DNA of 56,485 nucleotides from Acidobacteriota bacterium. GTDB taxonomy: Bacteria > Acidobacteriota > Vicinamibacteria > Vicinamibacterales > UBA8438. The position numbers were made by a program, and so were the translations under genes. Of this stretch, positions 16,804-25,592 are shown piece after piece. The stretch's first letter is position 1. Each line of letters starts with the position of its first letter. The stretch covers positions 1 to 56,485 of the forward strand of contig WTFV01000138.1 in NCBI GenBank assembly GCA_011523845.1. Direction: 5' to 3'. The notes below the pieces were generated by a model that was not told the DNA's origin, searched no databases, and worked only from the letters and a program-made list of their open reading frames with translations.

Positions 16804-17595
16804 TCAGAGGGCCTCCCACACGGCATCGTGCCGGCGGACGGCCCCCTCCGCCTCCAGCTTCCGCAGATGCGCGAGCACGCTCTCTTTCGCCGCTCCGTGC
16901 AGCTCCGGAACGAGATCCGGGTACACCACCTTCACTATCGCTGCCTGCGTTGCATGGCCCTGCCGCAACGCCGCCAGTATCTCGTCGTCGCGGCGGCGCC
17001 GGTGGGCGACGTACTCGTCGACCAGCGCGGCCACGTCGTCGATTTCGGGTCCGTGCGCCGGCAGGACGCGGGCCGGCCGCAGCTCGCGCACCCGCGCCAG
17101 CGACGCCAGGTACGCGGCGAGGTCGCCCCCGTAGCTGCCGGGAACGACCACCGTCCCGCCCTGGATCAGCAGGTCGCCGCAAAAGAGGACGCCGTCCTCC
17201 TCGTCGAGGAAGCAGACGTGGTCCGGCGCGTGGCCCGGCGTATGCAGCACGCGCAGCGCCCCGTTCCCTGCGTCCACGACGTCCCCGTCCGTCAGCGGCC
17301 GCCACTCGACCCGGTACTCTCCATCGCACTCCGGCCAGGGCGCCTTGAAGAACGCCGTCTCGGGCCGGCGGGCCGCCAGCCCCGGCGCGCCCGCGGCGTG
17401 GTCCACGTGGCCGTGGGTCACGAGCACGCGCGAGAGCGCCGCCCCGGCGAGCGCCGCATCCAATGCCGCCAGATGACCCGGCTCCCCGGTAGCGGCGTCG
17501 ATCAGGGCCGGCTTGCGGCCGGACAGCAGATAGGTATTGTTCCCGGCCCCCGTGTAGGGACCCGGGTTGCAGCCCGGAATCAGGGTGACCTTCAC
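16804..17595 (-). CDS. MBL-fold metallohydrolase, LACTB2-like
   Basis: Protein of 263 aa with the metallo-beta-lactamase zinc motif HGHVDHAAG (near residues 61-69). Downstream metal ligands lie in HTPGHAPDH, GDLL and PAHGPE. A C-terminal winged helix (about 205-263) is typical of the LACTB2 / glyoxalase-II-like subgroup, whose members include single-strand RNA endonucleases and hydrolases. The real substrate is not known. It starts with GTG, overlapping the thioesterase stop codon by four bases (GTGA), so the two are translationally coupled. The sulfurtransferase follows, which could suggest thioester or persulfide chemistry, but this is only contextual. Confidence 0.85.
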   Translation of the reverse strand: MKVTLIPGCNPGPYTGAGNNTYLLSGRKPALIDAATGEPGHLAALDAALAGAALSRVLVTHGHVDHAAGAPGLAARRPETAFFKAPWPECDGEYRVEWRPLTDGDVVDAGNGALRVLHTPGHAPDHVCFLDEEDGVLFCGDLLIQGGTVVVPGSYGGDLAAYLASLARVRELRPARVLPAHGPEIDDVAALVDEYVAHRRRRDDEILAALRQGHATQAAIVKVVYPDLVPELHGAAKESVLAHLRKLEAEGAVRRHDAVWEAL

Positions 17596-18020
17596 GTGGC
17601 GACGAGGGGCCCGGTCATCAGCGCCTCGAGCTTGGCGCGGAGACCGTCCGGGATGGGGGTGGTCCGGTCGGCGTCGTAGTCGAACACGGCCTGCACCGAC
17701 CTGCCGACCGCCACGACCACGTCGTCCCGCACGCGGCGCGCCTCGAAGTCCGACGTGAAGCTGGTGCGGCCGAGCTTCACCACCCGCACGCCGATCTCTA
17801 CCTGGTCACCGAAGACGACCTGCGCCTTGTAGTCGCACGACGTATGGGCCAGGATGACGCCCAGTCCGGCCTGGTCCAGCTCGCGGCGCAGGCCCAGCGT
17901 CTCGGCCATCACCGCGCGCGCCTGCTCGAAGTAGGTGAAGTAGACCGCGTTGTTGACGTGCCCCATCGCGTCGCAGTCGCGAAAGCGGACCTCGATGCGA
18001 TGCGTGAACGCGGAAGTCAC
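17592..18020 (-). CDS. acyl-CoA thioesterase, YbgC/4-hydroxybenzoyl-CoA thioesterase family
   Basis: A 142-aa hotdog-fold thioesterase. The N-terminal RFRDCDAMGHVNNAVYFTYFEQAR segment (named by its ends and key D-x-M-G-H-V-N-N core) carries the catalytic Asp of the YbgC/FadM family. It hydrolyses acyl-CoA thioesters in the cytoplasm; the chain type is not predictable. It begins with GTG overlapping the stop of the upstream RHH gene, and its own stop overlaps the MBL hydrolase start. This indicates an RHH-thioesterase-MBL-rhodanese operon. Confidence 0.88.
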   Translation of the reverse strand: MTSAFTHRIEVRFRDCDAMGHVNNAVYFTYFEQARAVMAETLGLRRELDQAGLGVILAHTSCDYKAQVVFGDQVEIGVRVVKLGRTSFTSDFEARRVRDDVVVAVGRSVQAVFDYDADRTTPIPDGLRAKLEALMTGPLVAT

Positions 18021-18292
18021 GGCGCATCATACCGCGTGCATGCCGCCGCCGTTTGCTGACGCTCACCGTGCACGCGGTCCGTCCATCCGCTGGCCAGCAC
18101 GGCGTCTGCGTTCCGTGCGGCGCTGCCACCATCGCTGACGATTCCCTGCCACGGCAGTCTTGCGCCCGGCGGCCTGCACAGGCTTCTCTCCAGCGCCTGC
18201 CGGACTACCGCAGAGACACTGGCACCGCGCCGTCGGACTTCGATCCGGGCGAGCCGATACAGGCCGTCGGGCAGGGATATCGTGGCTCTCAT
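18017..18292 (-). CDS. ribbon-helix-helix (CopG/Arc-like) DNA-binding protein
   Basis: A 91-aa protein. Its first 40 residues form a ribbon-helix-helix: strand MRATISLPD, then helices LYRLARIEVRRRG and SVSAVVRQALERSL. Such domains bind DNA as dimers and are common in VapB-type antitoxins and autoregulators. The 50-residue C-terminal tail is where an antitoxin would bind its toxin, but no toxin gene follows; the next gene is a thioesterase overlapping by four bases. It diverges from thyX, with only 18 bp between the two start codons, so each promoter region lies inside or next to the other gene. It could repress its own operon, or be an orphan antitoxin. Confidence 0.65.
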   Translation of the reverse strand: MRATISLPDGLYRLARIEVRRRGASVSAVVRQALERSLCRPPGARLPWQGIVSDGGSAARNADAVLASGWTDRVHGERQQTAAACTRYDAP

Positions 18293-18310
18293 CGGGTTGT
18301 ATCCTACCGT

Positions 18311-19957
18311 GTGCATTCGACGCTGGCGATCCCGGAAGCCTTCAACCCCGAAGAGACCGCCGCGCTGGCGCCCTACTTCGGTAACGGCGAAGAGCCGATA
18401 TTCGTCCTGACCAACCTGCCCGAAACAGTCAAGGGAGCGCTCTTCGCCCGCTACTCGCGCTCGGCGAAATCGCTCCGTCGCCTGTTCCTCGACGAGTTCC
18501 ACGACGGTGTGGAAGGGGGCGCGGAAGCCGCGGGCGCCGGGCCCGGCCGCGAGCGCGCCGAGCGCCTGTACCGCCGGGTGTTCGATCAGTACGGCGACGA
18601 TTCCGTGGCGCAGCTCGGCGGGGCGCACATCGCATGCGAAGGCGTCTCGAACATCCTGACGAAAGTGCTCGAGCGCGGCCGGCTGATGTCCTACCTGGAG
18701 CAATCGACCCGCTACGTGCCATACACCGACCGGCCGGGCGGCCGGTGGAAGTACGTGGTTCCGGCCGAACTCGAGGACGACGCCGACCGCCGGGCGTTCG
18801 AGACGACGCTCGACCGGGCGTTCGAGACCTACGCCCGCTGGATCGAACCGCTGCAGGAGTACTTTCGGGCGCGGTACCCGCAGGCCGCCACTGACTCGGA
18901 CGCGGTCTACCGGGCGGTGATCCGCGCCAAGGCGCTCGACACCCTGCGCGGCCTCCTGCCGGCCGCGACCCGCTCCAACGTCGGAATCTACGGCTCCGGT
19001 CAGGCTTACGAGATGCTGCTGCTCAGGATGCGCGCCCACCCGCTGGCCGAGGCGCGCGAGGTGGCCGGCCTGATGCTCCGGGAACTGCGACGGGTGATCC
19101 CGGCGTTCCTGCAGCGGGTCGATCGGCCGGACCGCGGTGTCCGCTGGAGCGACTACCTCGGTGCGCGCGAACGGGAGACGCGGGCACTGGCCTCCGAGCT
19201 TGCCGATGCGCACGCGGACGACCCCCGCGACGAGGTGACCCTGACCGAGTTCGACCCGGACGGCGAGATCAAGGTGGTCGCCGCGGCCCTCTACCCCGCC
19301 TCGGAGCTTCCGTTCGACCGTCTTGTCGGGGTGGCTCGCGGCATGACGACGGAGGGGCGAATTCGGGTGCTCCAGACGTACGCCGGGAACCGCGAGAACC
19401 GCCGGCACCGTCCCGGTCGGGCCTTCGAGCATGCCTCCTACACGTTCGACGTGCTGTCGGACTACGGCGCCTTCCGAGACCTGCAACGGCACCGGATGCT
19501 GACCCTCGACTGGCAGGATCTGACTACACGGCACGGATGCGCCCCACCTTCCGCGCCGGTCGAGGACGTCGGCGCCCTCGCCGACTGGAAGCGCATGATG
19601 GACGCCTCCGCCGAGCTCCACGAGCGCCTCGCCCGGCGCCATTCACCGGCAGTCGCGCAGTACGCCGTTGCGATGGCCTATCACATCCGCTTCTACATGC
19701 GGCTGAACGCCCGCGAGGCGATGCACGTCATCGAGCTCAGAACCTCACCGCAGGGACACCCGGCGTACCGGCGCGTGTGCCAGCGGATGCACCGGCTGAT
19801 CGCCGACCAGGCCGGCCACCGGGCGATCGCCGCCGCGATGACCTTCGCTGACCATTCGGCGGTCGAGCTCGAGCGGCTCGCGTCCGAGCGCGCCATCGAC
19901 AGGAGTCGCGCGACGCGACACGCCGATGCCGCGGTCGACCCGGAGACCCTCCGATGA
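18311..19957 (+). CDS. thyX: FAD-dependent thymidylate synthase, two-domain form
   Basis: Flavin-dependent thymidylate synthase, converting dUMP to dTMP with methylenetetrahydrofolate and NADPH. At 548 aa it is about twice the classical ThyX length and consists of two ThyX-like halves. The first half has QSTRYVPYTD (131-140), recalling the ESQRY segment. The second half has RHRMLTLDWQ at 393-402, corresponding to the RHRxxS signature but with Thr in the last position, and the C-terminal LNAREAMHVIELR segment. Long two-domain ThyX proteins are known in several phyla. The GTG start at 18311 is the first plausible one, with only a poor ribosome binding site. The stop overlaps the start of the astacin-like gene (ATGA). 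Confidence 0.87.
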   Translation: MHSTLAIPEAFNPEETAALAPYFGNGEEPIFVLTNLPETVKGALFARYSRSAKSLRRLFLDEFHDGVEGGAEAAGAGPGRERAERLYRRVFDQYGDDSVAQLGGAHIACEGVSNILTKVLERGRLMSYLEQSTRYVPYTDRPGGRWKYVVPAELEDDADRRAFETTLDRAFETYARWIEPLQEYFRARYPQAATDSDAVYRAVIRAKALDTLRGLLPAATRSNVGIYGSGQAYEMLLLRMRAHPLAEAREVAGLMLRELRRVIPAFLQRVDRPDRGVRWSDYLGARERETRALASELADAHADDPRDEVTLTEFDPDGEIKVVAAALYPASELPFDRLVGVARGMTTEGRIRVLQTYAGNRENRRHRPGRAFEHASYTFDVLSDYGAFRDLQRHRMLTLDWQDLTTRHGCAPPSAPVEDVGALADWKRMMDASAELHERLARRHSPAVAQYAVAMAYHIRFYMRLNAREAMHVIELRTSPQGHPAYRRVCQRMHRLIADQAGHRAIAAAMTFADHSAVELERLASERAIDRSRATRHADAAVDPETLR

Positions 19958-22722
19958 ACGGACGGATCACGGCGGTTGTTGGTCTGGCGCTGATGGCCGT
20001 GAGCGCCAGCGGGGCCTGGGGAGCGGTGCCGTACGGCAAGCACCAGGATGGCTCTCCCTGCATCTGGCCGGGTGGAGTCGTCCCGTACGTCATCGACGAC
20101 AACGTGCCCGGGCGCGACAGGATCCTGCGGGCGATTCGCGAGTGGGACACAGAGACCGTCCTCCGGTTCGTGGAGCGGACCTCGGAACGGGACTACCTGC
20201 GCTTCGCCCTGGAACCGGTCTCGGGCACCTACCTGTGCCGAGAAGACACCCCCGGCGAACAGATAGAGACACAGCGCGGACCTCACGGCAACAGCTACGA
20301 GGTCATCCTCCACGGAATCGGCCACGCGATCGGCCTGGCGCACGAGATGCAGCGACGGGACCGCGACCATTGGGTGACCGTGTTCAGCGAGAACATCTCG
20401 GCGAAGCCCTACGCGCGAGACAACTGGCACCCGCACATCGGATCGGACATCGGGATTGGGCCGTACGACTACCGCTCCATCATGACCTACGACGCCTTCG
20501 CGCACGGAAAGCGGAGAAACCACGCGCGGACCCTGGCAATGGAAACGATCCCGCCCGGCATCCCGTTCGGAGGAGAACAGTTCGGCGATGCGGCCGAGTT
20601 GTCGCCTGGCGACATCGACGCCGTGGCGAGGCTGTACGGCCACGTTCCGACGGAGCACGTGATAGCGACGAATCCTCCCGGCCTGGAGATCATCGTGGAC
20701 GGCGAGCGCATGACCGCACCGGCCAGGTTCACCTGGGAGATCGGCAGCGAGCACACGCTGGAGATGCCGTCGCCGCAGTTCCGGCCCGGCCGCCGGTTCC
20801 TGTTCGGACGATGGAGCGACGACGGCGCCCGAGCGCACACGATCACCGCGACGGCCGCCACCACCTTGTACTACGCGAACTTCATCTCGCAGCACCAGGT
20901 GCCCGTCAGCGTCAACGTGTCGTGCCGCCGCGCAGCGTGCTCGCCGGACGACGGCAGCGTGACCATCACGCCGGCGAGCCCGGACGGCTACTACACGCTC
21001 CGTGCACCCATCGAGATCGAGGCGTCGACGGCCCCCGACAGCGCAGCGAGATTCCTCAGATGGACGGTGCACGGCGATGGCTACTGGAAGTGGTCCTGGA
21101 CTTCCAGGCACGGCGAGGCCTCGAACCCGGCCCGGACGCGGGTAGGACCTGGAACAGCCTACGAAGCGCACTTCGTCGACGGGCCGATCTTCCGAATCGA
21201 ATCGAACGTCGACCCCGTGCCGATTACCATCGGTGAACGATGGGAGCGGCCGACGCCGGTCGCCTACCGCGCCGACAGGTTCCAGGGCGCCCCTGTCGTG
21301 TCGATGTTCGAACGCACCGACTTCAACGGCGGCTACCGTCACCGCTTCAGAAGCTGGAGCGACGGCGGAGACACGACCCATGCCATAGAGGTCCCGCAAG
21401 ACGCCGACAGCACCCTGACGCTGACGTTGGACACGCTGTACCTGCTCAGCGCCCGACCGTGGCAGGACTGGTACGGGAACCGCGTAGAGACCAGCCCGGA
21501 CCCGATCGGCGACGGTTACTACGCCGAAGGGACGAGAGTGCGCCTGCTGGCCGTCGCCCGGCCGCCAGCGAGATTCATCGGCTGGAACGGCGCGGTCTCC
21601 GGCCGGAACCCTGCGGCCGTGGTGACGATGAACGACGGCCAGCTTGCCGAAGCGGCGTTCGCGCTGGACGCGACGGAGCTGCGGAGCGGCATGCCGGCAC
21701 AGGTGTCGCTCCGGTGGCAGGGCACGGATCTCGAGTACCGCGACCTCGACTTCGAGAAGTACTACGTGCGGACGCCCTCCGATGCGAGCGAACTGGAGAT
21801 CCGGTTCGATACTCGATCAGCGTCGCCCGGCGCGGTGGCCGGTCTGTGGGTAGCAGGCCAGGACCTGTGGCCGGGTTGGGTCAAATCCAGCGAGACGGCG
21901 AACCGCATCCTCGGTGACGGCGTCGCGACGATCAGCCTGCGCCGGCCGGGCGACCGCTGGCCGCCGGCCTACATGATCCTGGTCCGGGCCGCCGAATCGA
22001 ACAGTGCCGAAACCCAGACGCTCGAAGGGACGCTCGTGGCAACGGTCACCCGCGGCGCCACCGGGAACCAGGCGCCCCGAGCCGTGAGGACGCTGGAGAA
22101 TCGGACCCTGGGGGCGGGCGGGTCGGCGCTCGTGATCGACGTTGCAGGGACGTTCTCGGACCCGGATGGCGACGTACTCACCTACGTGTCGGTCTCGTCG
22201 TCGGAGCTCGTCGCCAGGGCGACGGCATGGGGCAGCACGGTAACGGTTGCGCCGGTGGCTGCCGGATCTGCAACCGTTACGGTCACCGCAACGGATGTCG
22301 ACGGCTCCGGCAGGACCGCGGTGCAACGGTTCACGGTGACGGTGCCGGATTGCCGCCGGTTTACGGATCATCCTCTTCTGCCCGGTGTGACTCCGATCCG
22401 GACAGTCCATTTTCTCGAGCTTCGGGCGTGCGTCAATGCGCTGCGGGCGGGCGCAGGACTGTCGGCGCTTCAATGGGTCGATGCAGTCCTCACGGCCGGC
22501 GTGACACCGATCAGGCCCGTCCACCTGGTCGAACTGCGCACGGCTCTCGACGCGGTGTACGAGCGAAACGGCCTGAGACGCCCGCACTACACGGACAGCC
22601 CCATGACGCCGGGAACTGCAGCCAAGGCAGTGCACGTGGCGGAGCTGCGAGACGCGGTCACATCGTTCTGGAGTGAAGCCGCAGCGAGGGCCGCTCCCGT
22701 CCCCCGGCCTGACGTAGAGTAA
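19954..22722 (+). CDS. secreted astacin-like (M12A) protein lacking the catalytic Glu
   Basis: A 922-aa exported protein with a signal peptide (residues 1-23, ending SGAWGA). Residues about 25-215 are an astacin domain with the zinc motif HGIGHAIGLAHE (120-131), the following RDRD, and the Met-turn SIMTY (175-179). The general-base Glu that normally follows the first His is Gly121 (codon GGA at 20314-20316), so hydrolysis is doubtful although zinc binding could remain. Two to three InlB/Bacterial-repeat-like beta modules follow (about 230-600), then a cadherin-like DPDGD domain (about 705-800). Three C-terminal repeats of the VTPIR-VHLVELR type close the protein, a feature common on acidobacterial exoproteins. 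It overlaps thyX by 4 bp. Confidence 0.8.
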   Translation: MNGRITAVVGLALMAVSASGAWGAVPYGKHQDGSPCIWPGGVVPYVIDDNVPGRDRILRAIREWDTETVLRFVERTSERDYLRFALEPVSGTYLCREDTPGEQIETQRGPHGNSYEVILHGIGHAIGLAHEMQRRDRDHWVTVFSENISAKPYARDNWHPHIGSDIGIGPYDYRSIMTYDAFAHGKRRNHARTLAMETIPPGIPFGGEQFGDAAELSPGDIDAVARLYGHVPTEHVIATNPPGLEIIVDGERMTAPARFTWEIGSEHTLEMPSPQFRPGRRFLFGRWSDDGARAHTITATAATTLYYANFISQHQVPVSVNVSCRRAACSPDDGSVTITPASPDGYYTLRAPIEIEASTAPDSAARFLRWTVHGDGYWKWSWTSRHGEASNPARTRVGPGTAYEAHFVDGPIFRIESNVDPVPITIGERWERPTPVAYRADRFQGAPVVSMFERTDFNGGYRHRFRSWSDGGDTTHAIEVPQDADSTLTLTLDTLYLLSARPWQDWYGNRVETSPDPIGDGYYAEGTRVRLLAVARPPARFIGWNGAVSGRNPAAVVTMNDGQLAEAAFALDATELRSGMPAQVSLRWQGTDLEYRDLDFEKYYVRTPSDASELEIRFDTRSASPGAVAGLWVAGQDLWPGWVKSSETANRILGDGVATISLRRPGDRWPPAYMILVRAAESNSAETQTLEGTLVATVTRGATGNQAPRAVRTLENRTLGAGGSALVIDVAGTFSDPDGDVLTYVSVSSSELVARATAWGSTVTVAPVAAGSATVTVTATDVDGSGRTAVQRFTVTVPDCRRFTDHPLLPGVTPIRTVHFLELRACVNALRAGAGLSALQWVDAVLTAGVTPIRPVHLVELRTALDAVYERNGLRRPHYTDSPMTPGTAAKAVHVAELRDAVTSFWSEAAARAAPVPRPDVE

Positions 22723-22877
22723 TCTTGAACCGTGTCAGCGGCGGGAACACCTTGTCGCCGTCGCCACCCGCGGGCCGCCGGCGGCGGCACCGGAACGCTG
22801 CCGCGCGCCCTGTAACGGCTTCCCGTAATCGATCCAGCGTCAGCTCGGGCTCTTCGAGTCCTCCGGCAGAACCACCG

Positions 22878-23411
22878 TCAGGCGCCCGACTGCTCGTCCT
22901 TGTCCCAGTAGCGGTCGTACTCCGCGAGGAAGGTCAGGCTGTCGAACGAGCGCATGCGGTCGAGGAACAGCACGCCGTCGAGATGGTCGGTCTCGTGCTG
23001 GATCACGCGGGCGGCGAAGCCCTTGGCGTTCAGGCGCTGCTCCATGCCGTGACGATCCAGTGCCCGGACCCGGATCTCGGTCGCACGGGGCACGCGGCCG
23101 CGAATGTCCGGGACGCTCAGGCAACCTTCCCAGTCCTCTTCCTCCGCGAGACCCAGCGGTTCGATCTCCGGGTTGATCATCACCACCGGGGGGAGGCCAC
23201 CGTCCGGGTCGTCCACGCCCGCGACGAACAGCCGGAGGCTCTCGTGCACCTGCGGCGCGGCCAGCCCGATGCCCGTGTACTCGTTCATCGTCTCGAACAT
23301 GTCGTCGATGAGCTGCTGGATGGCCGGGGATCCGATGTCGGCGGGGTCGAGAGGCGGCGTCCGGCGGCGGAGCACCGGGTGCCCCATGCGCGCCACCTTC
23401 AGGATGGACAT
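22878..23411 (-). CDS. def: peptide deformylase
   Basis: Fe/Zn-dependent enzyme that removes the N-formyl group from nascent proteins; 177 aa, normal length. All three motifs are present: GIGLAAPQV (about 48-56), EGCLSV with the metal-binding Cys, and QHETDHLDG with the two His ligands and catalytic Glu. It stands alone on the minus strand, divergent from a NUDIX hydrolase whose start lies 23 bp away. It is not next to fmt, its frequent partner. Confidence 0.96.
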   Translation of the reverse strand: MSILKVARMGHPVLRRRTPPLDPADIGSPAIQQLIDDMFETMNEYTGIGLAAPQVHESLRLFVAGVDDPDGGLPPVVMINPEIEPLGLAEEEDWEGCLSVPDIRGRVPRATEIRVRALDRHGMEQRLNAKGFAARVIQHETDHLDGVLFLDRMRSFDSLTFLAEYDRYWDKDEQSGA

Positions 23412-23433
23412 CGGTTCACATTATATTCGCCCG

Positions 23434-23973
23434 GTGGACCACTCGCACGACCACGGCTCCGCCCTCCGGTTCTGCTCGTCCTGCGGCGGTCCGCTCGCGC
23501 CGAAGCGGGTCAAGGAGAGCGAACCGGAGCGCCCGGTCTGCACCCGCTGCGGGCACGTCGTCTACCTGGACCCGAAGGTGGCCGTCGGAACCGTGATCAC
23601 CAACGGCGACGGCGACATCGCGCTCGTGCGGCGCGCCATCGAGCCCGGCTACGGCAAGTGGGTCTTCCCGGGCGGTTACGTAGACCGGGGAGAGGTGCCG
23701 ATCGTCGCCGCGGTGCGCGAGGCGCGCGAGGAGGCCAGTATCGAGATCCGGCTCGACGGATTGATCAACATCTACGCCTACGCCGGAGCGGTCCCCATCG
23801 TCATCGTCTACAAGGCGTCGGTGGTCGGCGGCACGCTGGACGCGGCCGACGAGTCGCTGGAGGCGGGGTGGTTCGCCCCGGACGACGTCCCGTGGGCCGA
23901 GCTGGCGTTCCGCAGCACCCGCGACGCCCTGCGCGATCACCGGCGCGGCCTGCTCCACCCGGCGCTGCTCTAG
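23434..23973 (+). CDS. NUDIX hydrolase with N-terminal zinc ribbon
   Basis: A 179-aa protein. The N-terminal zinc ribbon has CSSCGG and CTRCGH pairs (about 11-14 and 33-36). The NUDIX domain follows, with the box GGYVDRGEVPIVAAVREAREEA (G-x5-E-x7-REAREE pattern). It probably hydrolyses a nucleoside diphosphate derivative, and the ribbon resembles that of NudC/ADP-ribose-pyrophosphatase-like proteins. GTG at 23434 is used; an upstream in-frame ATG (23404) would overlap the def coding sequence. It diverges from def. Past its 3' end lies a repeat-rich gap and the convergent thiI gene. Confidence 0.87.
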   Translation: MDHSHDHGSALRFCSSCGGPLAPKRVKESEPERPVCTRCGHVVYLDPKVAVGTVITNGDGDIALVRRAIEPGYGKWVFPGGYVDRGEVPIVAAVREAREEASIEIRLDGLINIYAYAGAVPIVIVYKASVVGGTLDAADESLEAGWFAPDDVPWAELAFRSTRDALRDHRRGLLHPALL

Positions 23974-23984
23974 CAAGCGCCTGT

Positions 23985-24036
23985 TCCGTGGTCGAACGCC
24001 GGCGGTCACCGAGAGCGGCGAGACGCCCGCGTGGAA
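23985..24036 (-). repeat. dispersed intergenic repeat, copy A
   Basis: About 52 bp between the NUDIX gene and thiI. Reverse-complemented, it matches copy C (37139-37190) at about 42 of 52 positions and shares the core CGCCGCTCTCGGTG and the end CCACGG. Copies B (35781-35820) and D (51288-51337) carry the same core. The function is unknown. Confidence 0.65.
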
Positions 24037-24049
24037 GCCGGCCCGCGCG

Positions 24050-24150
24050 ACGGGCGGCGCACGCGGCGAGGACCCGCTCCGCCTTGCGAGCCGCTTCAGC
24101 TTCCTCGGCCTTCCCCTGGGGCGGGCGGCGCACGCGGCGAGGATCCGCTC
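24050..24150. repeat. two 30-bp direct repeats, 71 bp apart
   Basis: Copies at 24050-24079 and 24121-24150 share the GGGCGGCGCACGCGGCGAGG core and differ at only two positions. The second copy reaches into the thiI stop codon. They sit just past dispersed repeat copy A, making the whole 23974-24150 gap repetitive. Confidence 0.7.
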
Positions 24151-25402
24151 AGACCTGTCGGATCCGTGCGTCCGCGGCGCCGGCGTCCCCGCCGGGAGTC
24201 GCCGCGACCGACGCCTCGGCCGGCGGCGGAAACACGAAGTCCTGCCGCTCGATCTCCGCCGCCGCCCTGTCGACCAGATCCGCGACCGGCAGATTCCGCT
24301 CGGCGCGTTCGACATCCTCCGGACGCGCCCTCGTCGCCGGCCGGCGGGGCACGAACAGGGTGCAGCAGTCCTGGTCCGGAACGATGGAGATCGGATACGT
24401 GCCGAGCCGGCGCGCCTCCTGCGTGATTTCCTCCTTGTCGGAACCGATCAGCGGCCGCAGCACCGGCAGGGTCACGACGTCGTTGATCACCGCCAGGTTC
24501 TCGATGGTCTGCGAGGCCACCTGCCCCACCGACTCGCCGGTGACCAGAGCCTTCGCCCCGCAGCCGCCGGCCAGCCGCTCGGCGATCCGCATCATCATCC
24601 GGCGGTAGAGTACGACCCGCAGCGGCGGCGGCGCCGAGAGCACGATGGTCTGCTGGATCTCCCCGAAGCGCACGGCGTAGAGCCGCGACCGCAACTGGTG
24701 GCGCGTCAACAGATCGGCGATCTCGCGCGTCTTGTCGAGCGACGCACGCGACAGTATCGGGTACGCATGGAAGTGGACGAACCGCACGCGGCAGCCCCGC
24801 TTCATCAGGCGGTAGGCGGCGACCGGCGAGTCTATGCCGCCGGACAACAGGCAGAGCACGGCCCCGCTCGTGCCGGTCGGCAATCCGCCCTGGCCCGGCT
24901 CCTTGCCGAGCGTGTAGAACACGCGGTCCGGCAGAATCTCGATGCCGATCGCGAGATCCGGGGACTCGAGGTCGACGCGCCAGCCGGTTCCCGCCTTGAT
25001 CCTGCCGCCGACCTCGCGCTCGATTTGCGGCGACGTCAGCGGATAGGTCTTGTCCGCCCGGCTGGCCCGCACGCGGAAGCTCGTCACCCGATCCGCGGCG
25101 CGGGCGCCGGCCTCGCGGAGGTGCCCCAGAATCGCGTCGGCGATCTCGTCGACCTCGCGTCCCGCGTTGCGGGAACGCGCGAAGTTCGCGATGCCGAAGA
25201 CCCGGCCGAGGCGCTCGCGCACCGTCGGCCAGTCGGCCCCCGGGCCCAACCCCACCTCTATCCGCCCCATCAGCGGCCGCACGTGCGTGACGTCGAGATC
25301 CGCAGTCGCATCGCGCAGGCTGCCGGCGAGCCGGTCGATGAACCAGGGTCGGTTCCGCCCCTTGAGCGCGATTTCCTGATAGTGAACGATGACCGAATCC
25401 AT
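24149..25402 (-). CDS. thiI: tRNA 4-thiouridine synthase ThiI
   Basis: tRNA sulfurtransferase making 4-thiouridine at position 8, and possibly feeding thiamine thiazole synthesis. It has 417 aa with a ferredoxin-like and THUMP N-terminal half (about 1-165) and a PP-loop ATPase, LCLLSGGIDSPVAAYR (about 175-190). The C-terminal DQDCCTLFVPRRP segment is the usual end of the AANH domain. The C-terminal rhodanese domain of the E. coli protein is absent, as in many bacteria, so a separate sulfur donor is needed. The start is placed at MDSVIVHYQEIALKGRNR, the canonical N-terminus, behind GGGGAG; upstream in-frame codons are ignored. Confidence 0.93.
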   Translation of the reverse strand: MDSVIVHYQEIALKGRNRPWFIDRLAGSLRDATADLDVTHVRPLMGRIEVGLGPGADWPTVRERLGRVFGIANFARSRNAGREVDEIADAILGHLREAGARAADRVTSFRVRASRADKTYPLTSPQIEREVGGRIKAGTGWRVDLESPDLAIGIEILPDRVFYTLGKEPGQGGLPTGTSGAVLCLLSGGIDSPVAAYRLMKRGCRVRFVHFHAYPILSRASLDKTREIADLLTRHQLRSRLYAVRFGEIQQTIVLSAPPPLRVVLYRRMMMRIAERLAGGCGAKALVTGESVGQVASQTIENLAVINDVVTLPVLRPLIGSDKEEITQEARRLGTYPISIVPDQDCCTLFVPRRPATRARPEDVERAERNLPVADLVDRAAAEIERQDFVFPPPAEASVAATPGGDAGAADARIRQV

Positions 25403-25480
25403 GGTCTCCCCGGCGCCGACCGATCGTACTCGGCGGACCGGCGGGGAGCCAATCACGGACCCGCGCGACCCGCCGGCGGC

Positions 25481-25592
25481 AGGGGTTGCCATGGGCGCAT
25501 GCGCGACATCGTTGCGGCCTGGATGCCACGGAGGACGGTGACGGCTCGCTGGGGGTTACCATGGACGCATGCGCGACATCGTTGCGGCCCTG
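25481..25592. repeat. direct duplication of a gene-start region
   Basis: About 41 bp at 25481-25521 recur at 25551-25591 with three or four differences. The unit includes GGTTRCCATGG and ATGCGCGACATCGTTGCGGC. The second copy provides the start of the 25569 gene. The first copy has the same ATG (25499) but runs into another frame. Confidence 0.75.
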
